Part shown: piece after piece, positions 46,201 through 54,844 of the stretch
Numbering within the stretch: position 1 is the stretch's first letter
Layout: each line of letters starts with the position of its first letter
NCBI GenBank assembly: GCA_037349315.1
Contig: JBAIAC010000068.1
Coordinates: 19,683,001-19,747,000, forward strand
DNA: 64,000 bases
Direction of reading: 5' to 3'
DNA from: Chelydra serpentina
Taxonomy: Eukaryota; Chordata; Testudines; Chelydridae
Position numbers and translations under genes: made by a program
Notes under the pieces: generated by a model
Database searches by the model: none
Told to the model about the DNA's origin: nothing
Seen by the model: the letters and a program-made list of their open reading frames with translations, nothing else

Positions 46201-48613
46201 GCTGTTGTATACTTATCACTCTCTAGATGGTCTAGGTGCCACTAGAGGGGGACAGAGCACCACTCCAAGTGGGCCTGGGCTACATTGGCAGGCTCAAGAA
46301 GATGGTTCATTGTGAATCCCGTCAATTGCTGGCCTCTCTGGTATGTTAATTAGTTCTAACACCTCTGTGACACAGAGGCTCTTAGGCAAAAGGTCTCATT
46401 CTTTGCAACCATAGAATCATAGAATCTCAGGGTTGGGAGGGACCTCAGGAGGTCATCTAGTCCAACCCCCTGCTCAAAGCAGGACCAACCCCAACTAAAT
46501 CATCCCAGCCAGGGCTTTGTCAAGCCTGACCTTAAAAACCTCTAAGGAAGGAGATTCCAACACCTCCCTAGGTAACCCATTCCAGTGCTTCACCACCCTA
46601 CTAGTGAAAATGTTTTTCCTAATATCCAACCTAAACCTCCCCCTCTGCAACTTGAGACCATTACTCCTTGTTCTGTCATCTTCTACCACTGAGAACAGTC
46701 GAGATCCATCCTCTTTGGAACCCCCTTTCAGGTAGTTGAAAGCAGCTATCAAATCCCCCCTCATTCTTCTCTTCTGCAGGCTAAACAATCCCAGTTCCCT
46801 CAGCCTCTCCTCATAAGTCATGTGCTCCAGCCCCCTAATCATTTTTGTTGCCCTCCGCTGGACTCTTTCCAATTTATCCACATCCTTCTTGTAGTGTGGG
46901 GCCCAAAACTGGACACAGTACTCCAAATGAGGCCTCACCAGTGCTGAATAGAGGGGAATAATCACGTCCCTCGATCTCCTGGAAATGCCCCTACTTATAC
47001 AGTCCAAAATGCCGTTAGCCTTCTTGGCAACGGGGGCACACTGTTGACTCATATTCAGCTTTTCGTCCACTGTAATCCCTAGGTCCTTTTCTGCAGAACC
47101 GCTGCCCAGCCATTCAGTCCCTAGTCTATAGCAGTGCATGGGATTTTTCCGTCCTAAGTGCAGGACTCTGCACTTGTCCTTGTTGAACCTCATCATATTT
47201 CTTTTGGCCCAATCCTCTAATTTGTCTAGGTCCCTCTGTATCCTATCCCTACCCTCCAGTGTATCAACCACTCCTCCCAGTTTAGTGTCATCTGCAAACT
47301 TGCTAAGGGTGCAGTCCACACCATCCTCCAGATCGTTGATGAAGATATTGAACAAAACCGGCCCCAGCACCGACCCTTGGGGCACTCCACTTGATACCGG
47401 CTGCCAACTAGACATGGAGCCATTGATCACTACCCGTTGAGCACGACCATCCAGCCAGTTTTCTATCCACCTTACTGTCCATTCATCCAGCCCATACTTC
47501 TTTAACTTGCTGGCAAGAACACTGTGGGAGACTGTATCAAAAGCTTTGCTAAAGTCAAGAAAAAGCACATCCACTGCTTTCCCCTCATCCACAGAGCCAG
47601 TTACCTCATCATAGAAGGCAATTAGGTTAGTCAGGCATGCCTTGCCCTTGGTGAATCCATGCTGACTGTTCCTGATCACTTTCCCCTCCTTTAAGTGGTT
47701 CAGAATTGATTCCTTGAGGACCTGTTCCATGATTTTTCCAGGGACTGAGGTGAGACTGACTGGCCTGTAGTTCCCCGGATCTTCCTTCTTCCCTTTTTTA
47801 AAGATTGGCACTACATTAGCTTTTTTCCAGTCATCCAGGACCTTCCCCGATTGCCATGATTTGTCAAAGATAATGGCCAATGGCTCTGCAATCACATCGG
47901 CCAACTCCTTTAGCACCCTCGGATGCAGTGCATCCGGCCCCATGGACTTGTGCTCGTCCAGCTTTTCTAAATAGTCCCGAACTACTTCTTTCTCCACACC
48001 ATCTCTCCTCACACCTGAAAATGCACTACACCAAACACATATCTTACACATATCTACTTATCCATAAAGAGGAATATATAACGTATCTACAGAGAGCTCA
48101 TAACTTGTCAAGATTCACAATCATTGTGAGATGCCTGCATGGGTAATATTTAAGGAATAATGTATTTATATTGAAATTATGCTTTATGGACTTGGGGTAA
48201 AACTTAGGCCAGTATGTCTCAGTGAAGGCCCATACAGGCAGGTGGGACTTGTCACCCCGTCCTGTCTAGCTGGTGATGCCACAGAATTTCAGCCAGTAAT
48301 AACATTTTAACTACCTAAGGAAGTGGAGAATCAGGCACTGGCCTCAGCCTGTATTTTGTATCTCCCTTAGGTGAAAGCAGGTTGGCATGTCCTTTTGGCT
48401 TTGAGAGTGATGGATGGGGAAAACATTTCAGATGTTCCCAGGGCAATATCAAAGTGCATGTGCTGGGGAAATTACTTTATCGTGTATCAGAATAAATTGC
48501 CGGTGAAAGTGACATTTCAGACACCCTTCACACTTACCCAAGTTCCATACGAGAAAGAGGCATAGAAATCCTGTACTCAGTTTAACATGCACATGCTGAT
48601 GGAACCATGGCAT
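32713..48613 (-). CDS. HHLA1: HHLA1 gene (multi-exon, secreted or surface glycoprotein), 3' end not found
   Basis: Twelve exons can be joined in one frame: 48613-48538, 45136-45077, 43476-43396, 42896-42813, 42720-42637, 40669-40586, 38879-38823, 38706-38620, 36858-36772, 35284-35057, 33110-33039 and 32784-32713. The product starts with a signal peptide, has seven N-x-S/T sequons, few cysteines and a Pro/Ser/Thr/Trp-rich stalk. I recognise the core ([48 protein letters not shown]) as vertebrate HHLA1, whose molecular function is not established. All internal exons are phase 1 at both ends. The introns carry a CR1, hAT elements and MIR-like SINEs. About 357 residues are accounted for. From what I recall of the family a further C-terminal part is expected, but I did not find its exons. 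Spans are exons plus introns. Confidence 0.9.
33039..33110 (-). CDS. HHLA1: HHLA1 exon 11
   Basis: 72 nt, phase 1-1: [20 protein letters not shown] then AES; continues the Pro/Trp/Thr stalk style. Acceptor TTTGGTTTTGTTCCCATAG, donor TCGG|GTAAGT. Confidence 0.8.
33608..33617 (-). promoter_or_regulatory. Overlapping AATAAA polyadenylation signals
   Basis: Two overlapping TTTATT hexamers on the plus strand (AATAAA on the minus strand) lie 7-16 bases after the stop of the alternative terminal exon. Confidence 0.55.
33624..33685 (-). CDS. HHLA1: HHLA1 alternative terminal exon
   Basis: Excellent acceptor (CGTTCTTTGTTTCTGCAG) opens in the matching phase 1 frame, encodes [19 protein letters not shown] and ends with TAA at 33626-33624. 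AATAAA hexamers follow at once. It lies between exons 10 and 11, so use of this exon would end the protein after the stalk and give a shorter secreted form. There is no usable donor in it. Confidence 0.65.
35057..35284 (-). CDS. HHLA1: HHLA1 exon 10, stalk with 19-residue repeats
   Basis: 228 nt, phase 1-1, the largest exon. Three consecutive 19-residue units align at P, W, T, K and G ([12 protein letters not shown]..., [12 protein letters not shown]..., [12 protein letters not shown]...), followed by a Pro/Thr segment. Acceptor CTTTATGGCTTTAG, donor TCAA|GTGAGT. Confidence 0.8.
35949..36165 (+). mobile_element. MIR-like SINE
   Basis: CAAATCCCTGCTCTGCCACA...TTGTAAGATGGGGATAAATA...TTTTGAGGATAAATACATTG and 3' part GACTGTGAGATGATACAGTA. 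Lies in an HHLA1 intron. Confidence 0.8.
36133..36383. repeat. Direct duplication flanking microsatellites
   Basis: A segment of about 52-60 bp starting AAGACTGTGAGATG occurs at 36133 and again at 36332 (spacing 199 bp). Between the copies are a (TC)n run at about 36197-36243 and interrupted TATATA / GCTAGATATATATCT blocks. Confidence 0.9.
36772..36858 (-). CDS. HHLA1: HHLA1 exon 9
   Basis: 87 nt, phase 1-1: SILPSL then [20 protein letters not shown]. Acidic, Pro-containing. The acceptor GATATAG is preceded by a perfect TACTAAC branch-point sequence; donor AAAA|GTATGC. An alternative AG inside (CCCAG) would break the phase chain. Confidence 0.8.
38237..38402. mobile_element. hAT-type MITE
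   Basis: CAGGGCAGGATTTCC ... GTAAGTCCAGCCCTG, with flanking octamers GGTCAGAC / GGCCAGAC (7 of 8). 166 bp, in an HHLA1 intron. Confidence 0.8.
38620..38706 (-). CDS. HHLA1: HHLA1 exon 8
   Basis: 87 nt, phase 1-1: [20 protein letters not shown] then SSNMSALL; three sequons (NMS, NYT, NMS). Acceptor GTTTTTGCAG, donor CTGG|GTAAGT. Only 116 bp of intron separate it from exon 7. Confidence 0.9.
38823..38879 (-). CDS. HHLA1: HHLA1 exon 7
   Basis: 57 nt, phase 1-1: [18 protein letters not shown], with two cysteines and an NDS sequon. Acceptor TACTTTCCTTTCAG, donor ATAG|GTAAAT. Confidence 0.9.
38977..39516. repeat. T-rich fold-back repeat, best bounded copy
   Basis: Starts TAGAGCTGGTTGAAAAAT and ends ATTTCAAACCAGTTCTA, so the ends are inverted copies. 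Flanks GACTACT / AGCTACT may be a degenerate duplication. It contains AACTACATCTCCCATGATGC and related modules in inverted orientation. No reading frame. Confidence 0.6.
40022..40262 (-). mobile_element. MIR-like SINE (antisense)
   Basis: CTACAGATGGGGAAACTGAG ... GAAGTGACTTGCTCAAGATC ... GCTCTATGCACTAGGCAACA, the antisense of the MIR-like core and tRNA-like head, preceded by an (AAT)n run at the tail end. Confidence 0.75.
40586..40669 (-). CDS. HHLA1: HHLA1 exon 6
   Basis: 84 nt, phase 1-1: [20 protein letters not shown] then KSTSIVS; NST sequon. Acceptor TTTTGTCTTCTAG, donor TCAG|GTGTGC. Confidence 0.92.
40709..40905. repeat. Old extended palindromic repeat
   Basis: The left half CAATTCAG...TTTAGCAAAGCACTTACGTA and the right half ATGTGCTTAAGTAGTTTGCTGAATAGGG are degenerate reverse complements around a TTTGATTTCAGTGATAA centre. 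The same GCACTTAAG/TGCTTTGCTGAA words recur near 50935-50975 and 55509-55560. Confidence 0.6.
41371..41706. mobile_element. hAT-type MITE, family A copy 2
   Basis: CAGGGCCGGCTCCAGGCACC ... AGAGCCAGCCCTG with a perfect 8-bp duplication CCCCTGGT (41363-41370, 41707-41714). The insertion splits an older repeat tail (GTACTGTGCCTAGCACAATG ... CAATACAAATAACAAATAAA). Confidence 0.95.
42637..42720 (-). CDS. HHLA1: HHLA1 exon 5
   Basis: 84 nt, phase 1-1: SNLK then [20 protein letters not shown]. Holds a C-Y-C pair and an NMT sequon. Acceptor CCCTCTTTGCAG, donor ACAG|GTGGGT. Confidence 0.92.
42813..42896 (-). CDS. HHLA1: HHLA1 exon 4
   Basis: 84 nt, phase 1-1: [20 protein letters not shown] followed by VLVAIYN. 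Acceptor TTTTTCTGCAG, donor AACA|GTGGGT. This is the segment that identified the gene. Confidence 0.92.
43210..43248. repeat. (AC)n microsatellite
   Basis: About 19 uninterrupted AC units in an HHLA1 intron. Confidence 0.95.
43396..43476 (-). CDS. HHLA1: HHLA1 exon 3
   Basis: 81 nt, phase 1-1: [19 protein letters not shown]... with one sequon (NLT). Acceptor GCTTCTTTTTCAG, donor AAAG|GTAACC. Characteristic family segment. Confidence 0.92.
44326..44449. mobile_element. 124-bp hAT-like MITE
   Basis: TAGGGTGACCAGA ... TCTGGTCACCCTA inverted ends, with a perfect 8-bp duplication CTGACAAG (44318-44325 and 44450-44457). The interior has an internally repeated GGGAC / GTCCC arrangement. Confidence 0.9.
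45077..45136 (-). CDS. HHLA1: HHLA1 exon 2 (coding)
   Basis: 60 nt, phase 1-1: [19 protein letters not shown], Lys-rich segment just after the signal peptide. Acceptor CATTTTACAG, donor GCAG|GTAAGG. Confidence 0.85.
45690..45965 (+). mobile_element. MIR-like SINE with long 3' tail module
   Basis: ACCTTGGGCAAGTCACTTAA...GTGCCTCAGTTCCCTGTCTG core followed by CAAGGCAGGGACTGTCTCTT...GCCTAGCACAGTGAGCCCCT. The same tail module is the host of the hAT element at 41371. Confidence 0.75.
46410..48018 (-). mobile_element. CR1 LINE, 5'-truncated, in HHLA1 intron 1
   Basis: The 3' end is at 46410 (GATTCTATGATTCTATG on the minus strand); homology to the ORF ends near 48018. Same transcriptional strand as HHLA1. 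It keeps reverse-transcriptase and C-terminal regions but lacks ORF1 and the endonuclease. No clear target duplication, as is common for CR1. Confidence 0.93.
46495..48051 (-). CDS. CR1 reverse transcriptase (C-terminal part of ORF2), open
   Basis: 518 codons without a stop. The first 11 or so residues come from the intron, not CR1. RT motifs in order: [31 protein letters not shown] (catalytic Asp), [21 protein letters not shown] (catalytic Asp pair), then the C-terminal region ending LDKALAGMI. In the family ORF2 reverse-transcribes CR1 RNA at a nick made by its endonuclease; the endonuclease is missing here, so the copy cannot move by itself. The intact frame suggests either recent insertion or slow neutral change. 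Confidence 0.92.
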   Translation of the reverse strand: MCKICVWCSAFSGVRRDGVEKEVVRDYLEKLDEHKSMGPDALHPRVLKELADVIAEPLAIIFDKSWQSGKVLDDWKKANVVPIFKKGKKEDPGNYRPVSLTSVPGKIMEQVLKESILNHLKEGKVIRNSQHGFTKGKACLTNLIAFYDEVTGSVDEGKAVDVLFLDFSKAFDTVSHSVLASKLKKYGLDEWTVRWIENWLDGRAQRVVINGSMSSWQPVSSGVPQGSVLGPVLFNIFINDLEDGVDCTLSKFADDTKLGGVVDTLEGRDRIQRDLDKLEDWAKRNMMRFNKDKCRVLHLGRKNPMHCYRLGTEWLGSGSAEKDLGITVDEKLNMSQQCAPVAKKANGILDCISRGISRRSRDVIIPLYSALVRPHLEYCVQFWAPHYKKDVDKLERVQRRATKMIRGLEHMTYEERLRELGLFSLQKRRMRGDLIAAFNYLKGGSKEDGSRLFSVVEDDRTRSNGLKLQRGRFRLDIRKNIFTSRVVKHWNGLPREVLESPSLEVFKVRLDKALAGMI

Positions 48614-48641
48614 TTTGGAAACCTACTTCCAGTCGCTTCAA
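48538..48641 (-). CDS. HHLA1: HHLA1 start exon with signal peptide
   Basis: Strong acceptor (TTTCTTTCTCCTAAAACAG) at the right edge, then 28 nt of 5' UTR and ATG at 48613-48611 (context AAAATGCC). It encodes 25 residues with hydrophobic core [10 protein letters not shown], a typical signal peptide, and ends in phase 1 at a TTGG|GTAAGT donor. The acceptor implies at least one upstream non-coding exon. Confidence 0.9.
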
Positions 48642-49093
48642 CTGTTTTAGGAGAAAGAAAAAAGATTTTGGTGAGCCTACATGGATCCTACATGTAGCCT
48701 ACATGGATTTGTCAGTTTCAGTGTTTCCAATTTTTGCAATATTTTGTGTTGTTCTTAAACTCCAGATCCCAGAATCACGTGAGAATCTCAGCTTTTACTT
48801 GAAAAAAACAAAACAAAACTAAGTTTCTTACCCTTGTGCTTGCAGACAAAAAGCTAGAAAATGTGACCTGGAAGCTAAAAATCTCAGAAGGCAAAAACAA
48901 AACAAACAAAAACAAAAAACCCAAATAAAAACAAACTAACAAAAACCATGACAAAACTAAAACAAAAATCAAGAATTTCTTATTCATGTTTTTTTATTCA
49001 GCCTCATGATATTTTGGGCTCTGATTCAAGGTTTTTGAATGACTGGGACTGTCAATACTACAGCTTACAGATGTTTCAAAATCTCATACTTAG

Positions 49094-49260
49094 AGCTGGT
49101 TAGGAAAAAAAGGAAGAAGTTTTGACAACTTTTCTTTTAATTTGTCCCCTGCCTTTTTTTTCAGTATCAGAAAATGTCAGCCAGCTCCATCATTGGCTGA
49201 AACTTTGGGGGAAGATTTCATGAAAACGCAGTCAAAAGTTTTTCTAATTTAGTTTTCAAC
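49094..49260. repeat. T-rich AGAGCTGGTT fold-back repeat copy
   Basis: TTAGAGCTGGTTAGGAAAAA ... GTCAGCCAGCTCCATCATTG, then GAAAACGCAGTCAAAAGTTT. Same family as 38977-39516. Confidence 0.5.
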
Positions 49261-49488
49261 AGCAACCTTCTCCATGCTTGATAGTTAATGGTAAGAATAC
49301 ATACTGAACTCTTCTTAGCCTCAGGGTAATACTGTTTGATTAACAAATTACCATTTCTATTAAGCCGGTCGTCCTGATATTTAAATTGTTAGAAAATAAA
49401 CTAAATTCTGAAAATAGTTGAAGTATGATTCTATTGTAAAAATGGTACCGAGGGATTCCATGTTTAGTGTGTCCATGTTACATTTATT

Positions 49489-50118
49489 CAGGGGTGAAAG
49501 TAAGTGCAGGGACTTACCGATACGGGGCTGGGCTAGGGCCGGCTCTGGCCCCCCAAAGGCGGGGGTGGTCTCTGGCGGAAGGGGCGAGGCTGGGGGGTCA
49601 GAGCCAGCCCCGGCCCGCCCTGTACTGGTAAGTGCCTCCTCCCCCTCTCCTTTCTCTCCCCCCACCCGCAGGGTAGCAGCAGCAGCCGGGGGCTCTGGCA
49701 GCAGTTTAAAGGGCCCCGGGCGGTAGCGGCGGCTGAGCCCTGGGCACTTTAAATAGCTGGTGGAGCCCCACCGCCGCTTCCCCAGGGCTCCGGCAGCAGG
49801 GCTCCGGGGACAGGGCTCTGGCCGCTGCTACCGCCCGGGCCCTTTAAATCGTCCCGGGAACCTGCTGGAGCCCTGGGCAGGTGGCTGTGGGGCTCCAGCA
49901 GCTATTTAAAGGGCCCAGGGCTCGGCCGCCGCTATTGCCCTGGGCCCTTTAAATCGCCGCCCCAGCCCCGCCGCCGCTACCTCAGGGCTCCGGCAGCAAT
50001 TTAAAGGGCCAGGAGCTCCAGCCGCTTTAAATTGCGCTGGGGAAGCCGATCCGCCCTGGTACGGCGCACCGGCTCTTGCCGGGCCATACCGGGGCGTACC
50101 GGCTTACTTTCACCTCTG
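49489..50118. mobile_element. hAT-type element with GC-rich tandem modules
   Basis: The ends CAGGGGTGAAAGTAAG and CTTACTTTCACCTCTG are complementary at 15 of 16. Octamers CATTTATT / CATTTACT match at 7 of 8. The interior alternates TTTAAAGGGCCC-type and GGCTCCGGCAGC-type blocks in both orientations. Confidence 0.9.
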
Positions 50119-50224
50119 CATTTACTCCTCTTACAAGTGAAAGACGTTTCTCCTAACTGCTAGCCTTGCAAACTCAAACTGGGATCTGAGTCAAGCTGAA
50201 TTCTTTCTACCTACTGCATCATTA

Positions 50225-50460
50225 CCATTAATAAATAACAATAATAATGCCTAGCTCTTATATAGCACGTTTTCATCAATCTCAAAGCTTTTTACCGAGG
50301 ATATCAGTGTTATCCTCATTTAACAGATGGGGAAACTGATGCACCGGGAGGTGAAATGACTTGTCTAAGTTCACTCAGCTGGCCAATGGCAGAAACAGAA
50401 ATAGAATCTAGTCTTCTAAGTCTTAGTCCAATGTCCTATTGTCCAGACCACCCTGCCCCG
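50225..50460 (-). mobile_element. MIR-like SINE (antisense)
   Basis: CTCTTATATAGCACGTTTTC ... ACAGATGGGGAAACTGATGC ... GAAATGACTTGTCTAAGTTC ... CTAAGTCTTAGTCCAATG. Confidence 0.75.
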
Positions 50461-50621
50461 CCACCTGTCCAAGTGTATTGCCTTCTGTGCACAAGTTCCC
50501 TGCACTTGGAACTGAGTTAATAACTCTATTGAGGAAGCATGAGATAGCCGATAACAGTTTACGCTCCCATTATTTTATAGCGTCTGTAGAATTGACAGGA
50601 ATGAAAAAGAGTGAAACTTAC

Positions 50622-50646
50622 CTGCCACTAAAGTCAGAAGATCTCA
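50622..50646 (-). other. Candidate 5' UTR exon of HHLA1
   Basis: Perfect donor GGCAG|GTAAGT (GT at 50620-50621) with a pyrimidine-rich acceptor CTTCTCCCTGTTTGTACTCAG at the other edge, giving a 25-nt exon, or a first exon if transcription starts just upstream. It lies 2 kb upstream of the start exon, which itself needs an upstream exon. Confidence 0.35.
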
Positions 50647-51589
50647 CTGAGTACAAACAGGGAGAAGATGTACTGCTAGGGGGGTGCTAAGAACTGTCCT
50701 TTATCATCCTCTGGTCATTTCTGTTGGGCAGTTATATACGGTGAGCCAAACGGGTTTTTAAGGCACTTGTCTGTGTTGAGAGTGGTACCGAGCTGCTCCA
50801 CCCGAAATCAGTCTTTTTTGGGAGGGTCAGAGGAATGGGAAGAGAGATGGTTTAGGCACAGTGGGCAAAAGGTTGCTTTAATCTGCAAATATGTTATATA
50901 TTTATATTAACAATGGCACTAGTCACATGATTAAAATTAAGCACGTGGTTTAGTGCTTTGCTGAATCAGGGTCTAAAACAGGATAAGTAGCCTTGATCTA
51001 CTGTGAAAGGGAACTGATGGAAAAAGACCAGAATTTGTTAGCCAGATATCACTGCAGGAAAGGTAAGTGAGAGCACAAAGCATGCTTTGGGACGCACGTC
51101 CCTGGTGCCGCCGGTGTACAGCATGTGCACAAAGCAAGCATCAGTGACACACAAGCTTCCTTCTCGTTTCTCTGTTCTCTTCTGCTCCTATGAGGATTTG
51201 AAAAACTTGTTTAAAAAGCAAAAATAATGTGAAGACAAATATTTAAGCCAAACTCCCCCATTCCGCTGGCTGAAGGGTGTTTCCTGTTTTATTTCTTTCT
51301 GTTGTGTGTGTTGAATGAATGCCTGAGCCAGGCTCACTGTGGTAAAAGGAGACCAAATTCCCTTTACATGCTCAATCTGCCCCCAAAATAAACAAACATG
51401 AAACAAAATTAACAGCTTCGATATGACAGGGGGACTAGTAACAACTACAAACGCACTACTTCACACACACAACATAGATTGGGAGTCTTGTGGCTAAAGG
51501 CAGGATGCTCCCGCACTAGGCTTCCTGGTTTCCAGGGGCACATGCCCTCTTTAGAATGGGGTGCAGTTTGTTTCTCACAGTGCACCCAG

Positions 51590-52044
51590 CAGGGGCGGCT
51601 CCAGGCACCAGCGCAGCAAGCGCGTGCCTGGGGCGGCAAGCCATGGGGGGGCAGCGCTCTTCCCCACCCGGCCGAGGCAGCGGGGCCACGGGCATGCCAC
51701 CCTCCCCTCCGGCGCCCCAGCCGGGGCAGCGGGGCCGCGGGCATGCCGCTGCCCTCCCCGCAGCGCTCCTCCGGCCGGCCCCGGGAGAGTGGGGCATGCC
51801 GCTGCCCTCCCCGCAGCGCTCCTCCGGCCGGCCCGGGGAGAGTGGGGCATGCCGCCGCCCTCCCCGCAGCGCTCCTCCGGCTGGCCGGGGGAGAGAGGAG
51901 CATGCCGCCCTCCACACCGGCGCCCGGAGCAGGGCCGCGGGCATGCCGCCCTCCCCGCCGGCTCCCGGCTGGCGCCCCAGCCAGGGCAGGGGGCGGCCGG
52001 CAGCTTTTTTGCCTAGGGTGGCAAAAAAGCCAGAGCCGGCCCTG
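51590..52044. mobile_element. hAT-type MITE, family A copy 3
   Basis: CAGGGGCGGCTCCAGGCACC ... AGAGCCGGCCCTG with a perfect 8-bp duplication GCACCCAG (51582-51589, 52045-52052). Very GC-rich; the long open frames across it on both strands are compositional, not genes. Confidence 0.95.
51741..51899. repeat. 53-bp tandem repeat, three units, inside the MITE
   Basis: Units start GCATGCCGCTGCCCTCCCCG at 51741, 51794 and 51847, differing at a few bases. A fourth GCATGCCGCC start is at 51900. Confidence 0.92.
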
Positions 52045-52982
52045 GCACCCAGCCTGCTCTGTGAGTGGGTTTGAGTGAGGGAGCCATGGTTCAGCCCCAC
52101 TGGAGATGACTTGCACCTTGAGGGAGCATGGAACAGTTGCTGCTCTCTCCTTCCAGCTCAGGGCCTGCGATTATTATTGGGCCGGGCACAAGCAGCACAA
52201 GATGTGGAGGTTCCCAATATTGCCAACCCCCAAAATTCAGACTCGTGAGTCAGACGCCCCAAAATCACAAGATTGGCCCCAACATCCTGAGAGTAAAAAA
52301 ACAACAACCCCAGAGAATCTCGTGATTTTTTGGTCTGTCTTTTGAGTTTTGAACTCCCCCTCTCCCTCTGCTGCGTGTGTAGGGCAGTGACAATGTTGTC
52401 ACCGCTCCCAAATGTAGAGTAAGGTGATTCCGGCCCCCTTGCAGGAGCTCTCACTGGGGGAAACAACGAAGAACAAGTTACATAGGTTTGTATGAAATGA
52501 TACCAGGTGGTTGCCCACTACCCCGTCTCCAGGGGAAGAGCACCCAGTCAGAGCTGCTGCATGTGAAACTCTGCACCCACCCTTCAGGAGTTGACACCAT
52601 TCTCACAGGAGGGAAGGGGGCAAGAAAGAGCCCCCCAGCTCAGGGTGGCTCCACCCCCTCCTTCCTCCTCCTTTCCTGTGAAAAGCGAGGCAGTCTTTCC
52701 CCTCCTCTTCCCCCCTCACCTCTTCGTCCCTCCAGCACCAGGCATGGGAAAGGAGAGGAGAGGGGAGTGACGGACCCCAGAGCTGCAAGAGGCGCAGAGG
52801 TGGGGGATGAGGGCAGATGTGGGTTTGAGGGGTGGGGCAGAATTAATTGCCGAGCTGGGAAAGGGGCAAAGTTGATGTGGGTGTTTGGAGGGTGCATAAT
52901 TAATTTCTGGGTTGTGGGATGGGCAATTGTGGGGCATAGAATTAATTAGAAATTTGGGGTTTGGGGAGAAGCTGGAATCAAA

Positions 52983-53334
52983 CAAAAGGAAGTACGTCTT
53001 CTCACAATGCACAGTTAACCTGTGGAACTCATTGCTGGGGGATGTTGTGAAGGCCAAAACTATAATGGGGTTCAAAAAAAGAACTAGATAAATTCATGGC
53101 GGATAAATCCAGCAATGGCTATAAGCCAAGATGGTGAGGGATGCAACCTCATGCTCTGGGTAGCCCTATCCTCTGATTGCCAGAAGCTGGGAGTGGATGA
53201 TAGGGGATGGATCACTTGATGATTGCCTGTTCTGTTCATTCCCTTCGAAGCACCTGGCATTGGCCACTGTCAGAAGACAGGATACTGGGCTAGATGGACC
53301 ATTGGGCTGACCCAGTATGGCCGTTCTTATGTTC
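52983..53334 (+). mobile_element. CR1 LINE 3' fragment
   Basis: Encodes degenerate CR1 C-terminal residues (TVNLWNSLLGDVVKAKTIMG with later stops) followed by GGCATTGGCCACTGTCAGAA and the CCCAGTATGGCCGTTCTTAT tail. Same subfamily as 12003-12124. Confidence 0.88.
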
Positions 53335-53971
53335 CCCACCAACAGGTAGCAATCAGAGCCAGAATCATGGTACTCAGTACATTCAGGTGTGTTGGCAACA
53401 CTAATTTTCACATGCGCACACCGGGGATGGGCAAGGGGAGATCAAAAATGTGACGACAAACCAAAAAAATGTAATATTGTCTTTAAAATGAAATCTTATG
53501 ATTTGGGAAGACATCCAATGATTTTTGAGGGGGATCTGACTCATGGTTTTTTAACTTTTGTTGATCTGAACTGTGGATAGCTCTCATCCACCATAATTAT
53601 TACTTATGCTAACTATACTCTATGATTTTTAAATGGGAACCATTTCTTGGGCATGTGTGTGAACATGTGGGAGAGAGGACCTTATACTAAAGTATGTTTT
53701 TAACCAACAATTATCTGGCTAAGATCTTTTCTTGGCACATCAGCACATCTCTGAGAACAGGAGGCTTAATCCGGCACTCAGCAAAACACACGTAAGAGTA
53801 AATGGGAAATTTTGCCTGTGTAAGAACTGCAGAATCGGAGACTGCATTGAGTGACGCAACAATATCAGCAGGCGGGGCATAACATTGTGTTTGTGGAGGG
53901 AGGTCTATAAAAATGATGATTTCCCACCCATTATTCAATCATGGAAAAGTAAATGATTTAAATATACTATA

Positions 53972-54627
53972 CAGTAACTCCTCACTTAAAATCCTCCGGG
54001 TTAGTTGCTGATCAATTAGGGAACATGCTCGTTTACAGTTGTGAAATGCTCCATTCTAACATTGTTTGCAGGCTATCAATGGCAGTTTAGCTGTCCCTGC
54101 CCCCACTGCCATGTGCTGCTCTCTGAGACGCCTGCCTGTTTGCTGTGTGGAGGGGAGGGGAAGAAGAGGGGGCTATGTCAGTGTGCCTGCTTGCTGGGGG
54201 GGGGGGGGGGAAGAAAAGGGGGGCTAATGTCCCCCTGCACATTGCTTACCCCATCTTCCATAGAGCAGGGGACACACACGAGGGAGGGAGCTGCTGCCTT
54301 AGGCAGAAGCTGCAGCTGATCTAATTAATTGCTAGTTAATTGCTGATCTAATTAACAAGGCAGTGTACTTCTGATCCCACTCTTGATACTTAATTGGAAA
54401 TGCGCATCTCTATCTCTGAAAAATATCTTTCCTGCTGGCTTGTAGAGTGTGAGAGTTACCCCTTGAGAGCTCAGTGGAGTGCTAGTTCATGGTGAAAAAA
54501 ATTTCCCTGGAACCTAACCCCCTTACTTACATTAATTCTTATGGGGAAATTGGATTAGTTTAACATCGTTTCACTTAAAGTCGCATTTTTCAGGAACATA
54601 ACTACAATGGTAAGTGAGGAGTTACTG
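53972..54627. mobile_element. Tc1/mariner (Tigger-like) non-autonomous element
   Basis: CAGTAACTCCTCACTTA at the left and its complement TAAGTGAGGAGTTACTG at the right, flanked by TA on both sides (53970-53971, 54628-54629). Inner matching block GTTTAACATCGTTTCACTTAA near the right end. No transposase frame. Contains a 15-G run at 54196-54210. Confidence 0.88.
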
Positions 54628-54844
54628 TACTCAGAATCCTGAGAACTTTCCCTCATCAGCAATTGGTCCTCAAGTCCCTTTAACAACAGATTGGAGAGGT
54701 TCAGAGCTACAAGAATGATTCAAGTTCTGGAAAAATTTCATTACAATGAGAAATGTAAGAAGCTCAATCTATTTAGCTTAACAAAAAGAAGATAAGAGTT
54801 GACTTGATCACGGGGTGTCCTACTGTTATTTAGATATATAGGGC

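Noticed and set aside
51445..52116. Several overlapping frames of 150-223 codons on both strands
   Set aside because: They cover a GC-rich MITE (51590-52044) with bounded ends and target duplication; absence of stops is a composition effect.
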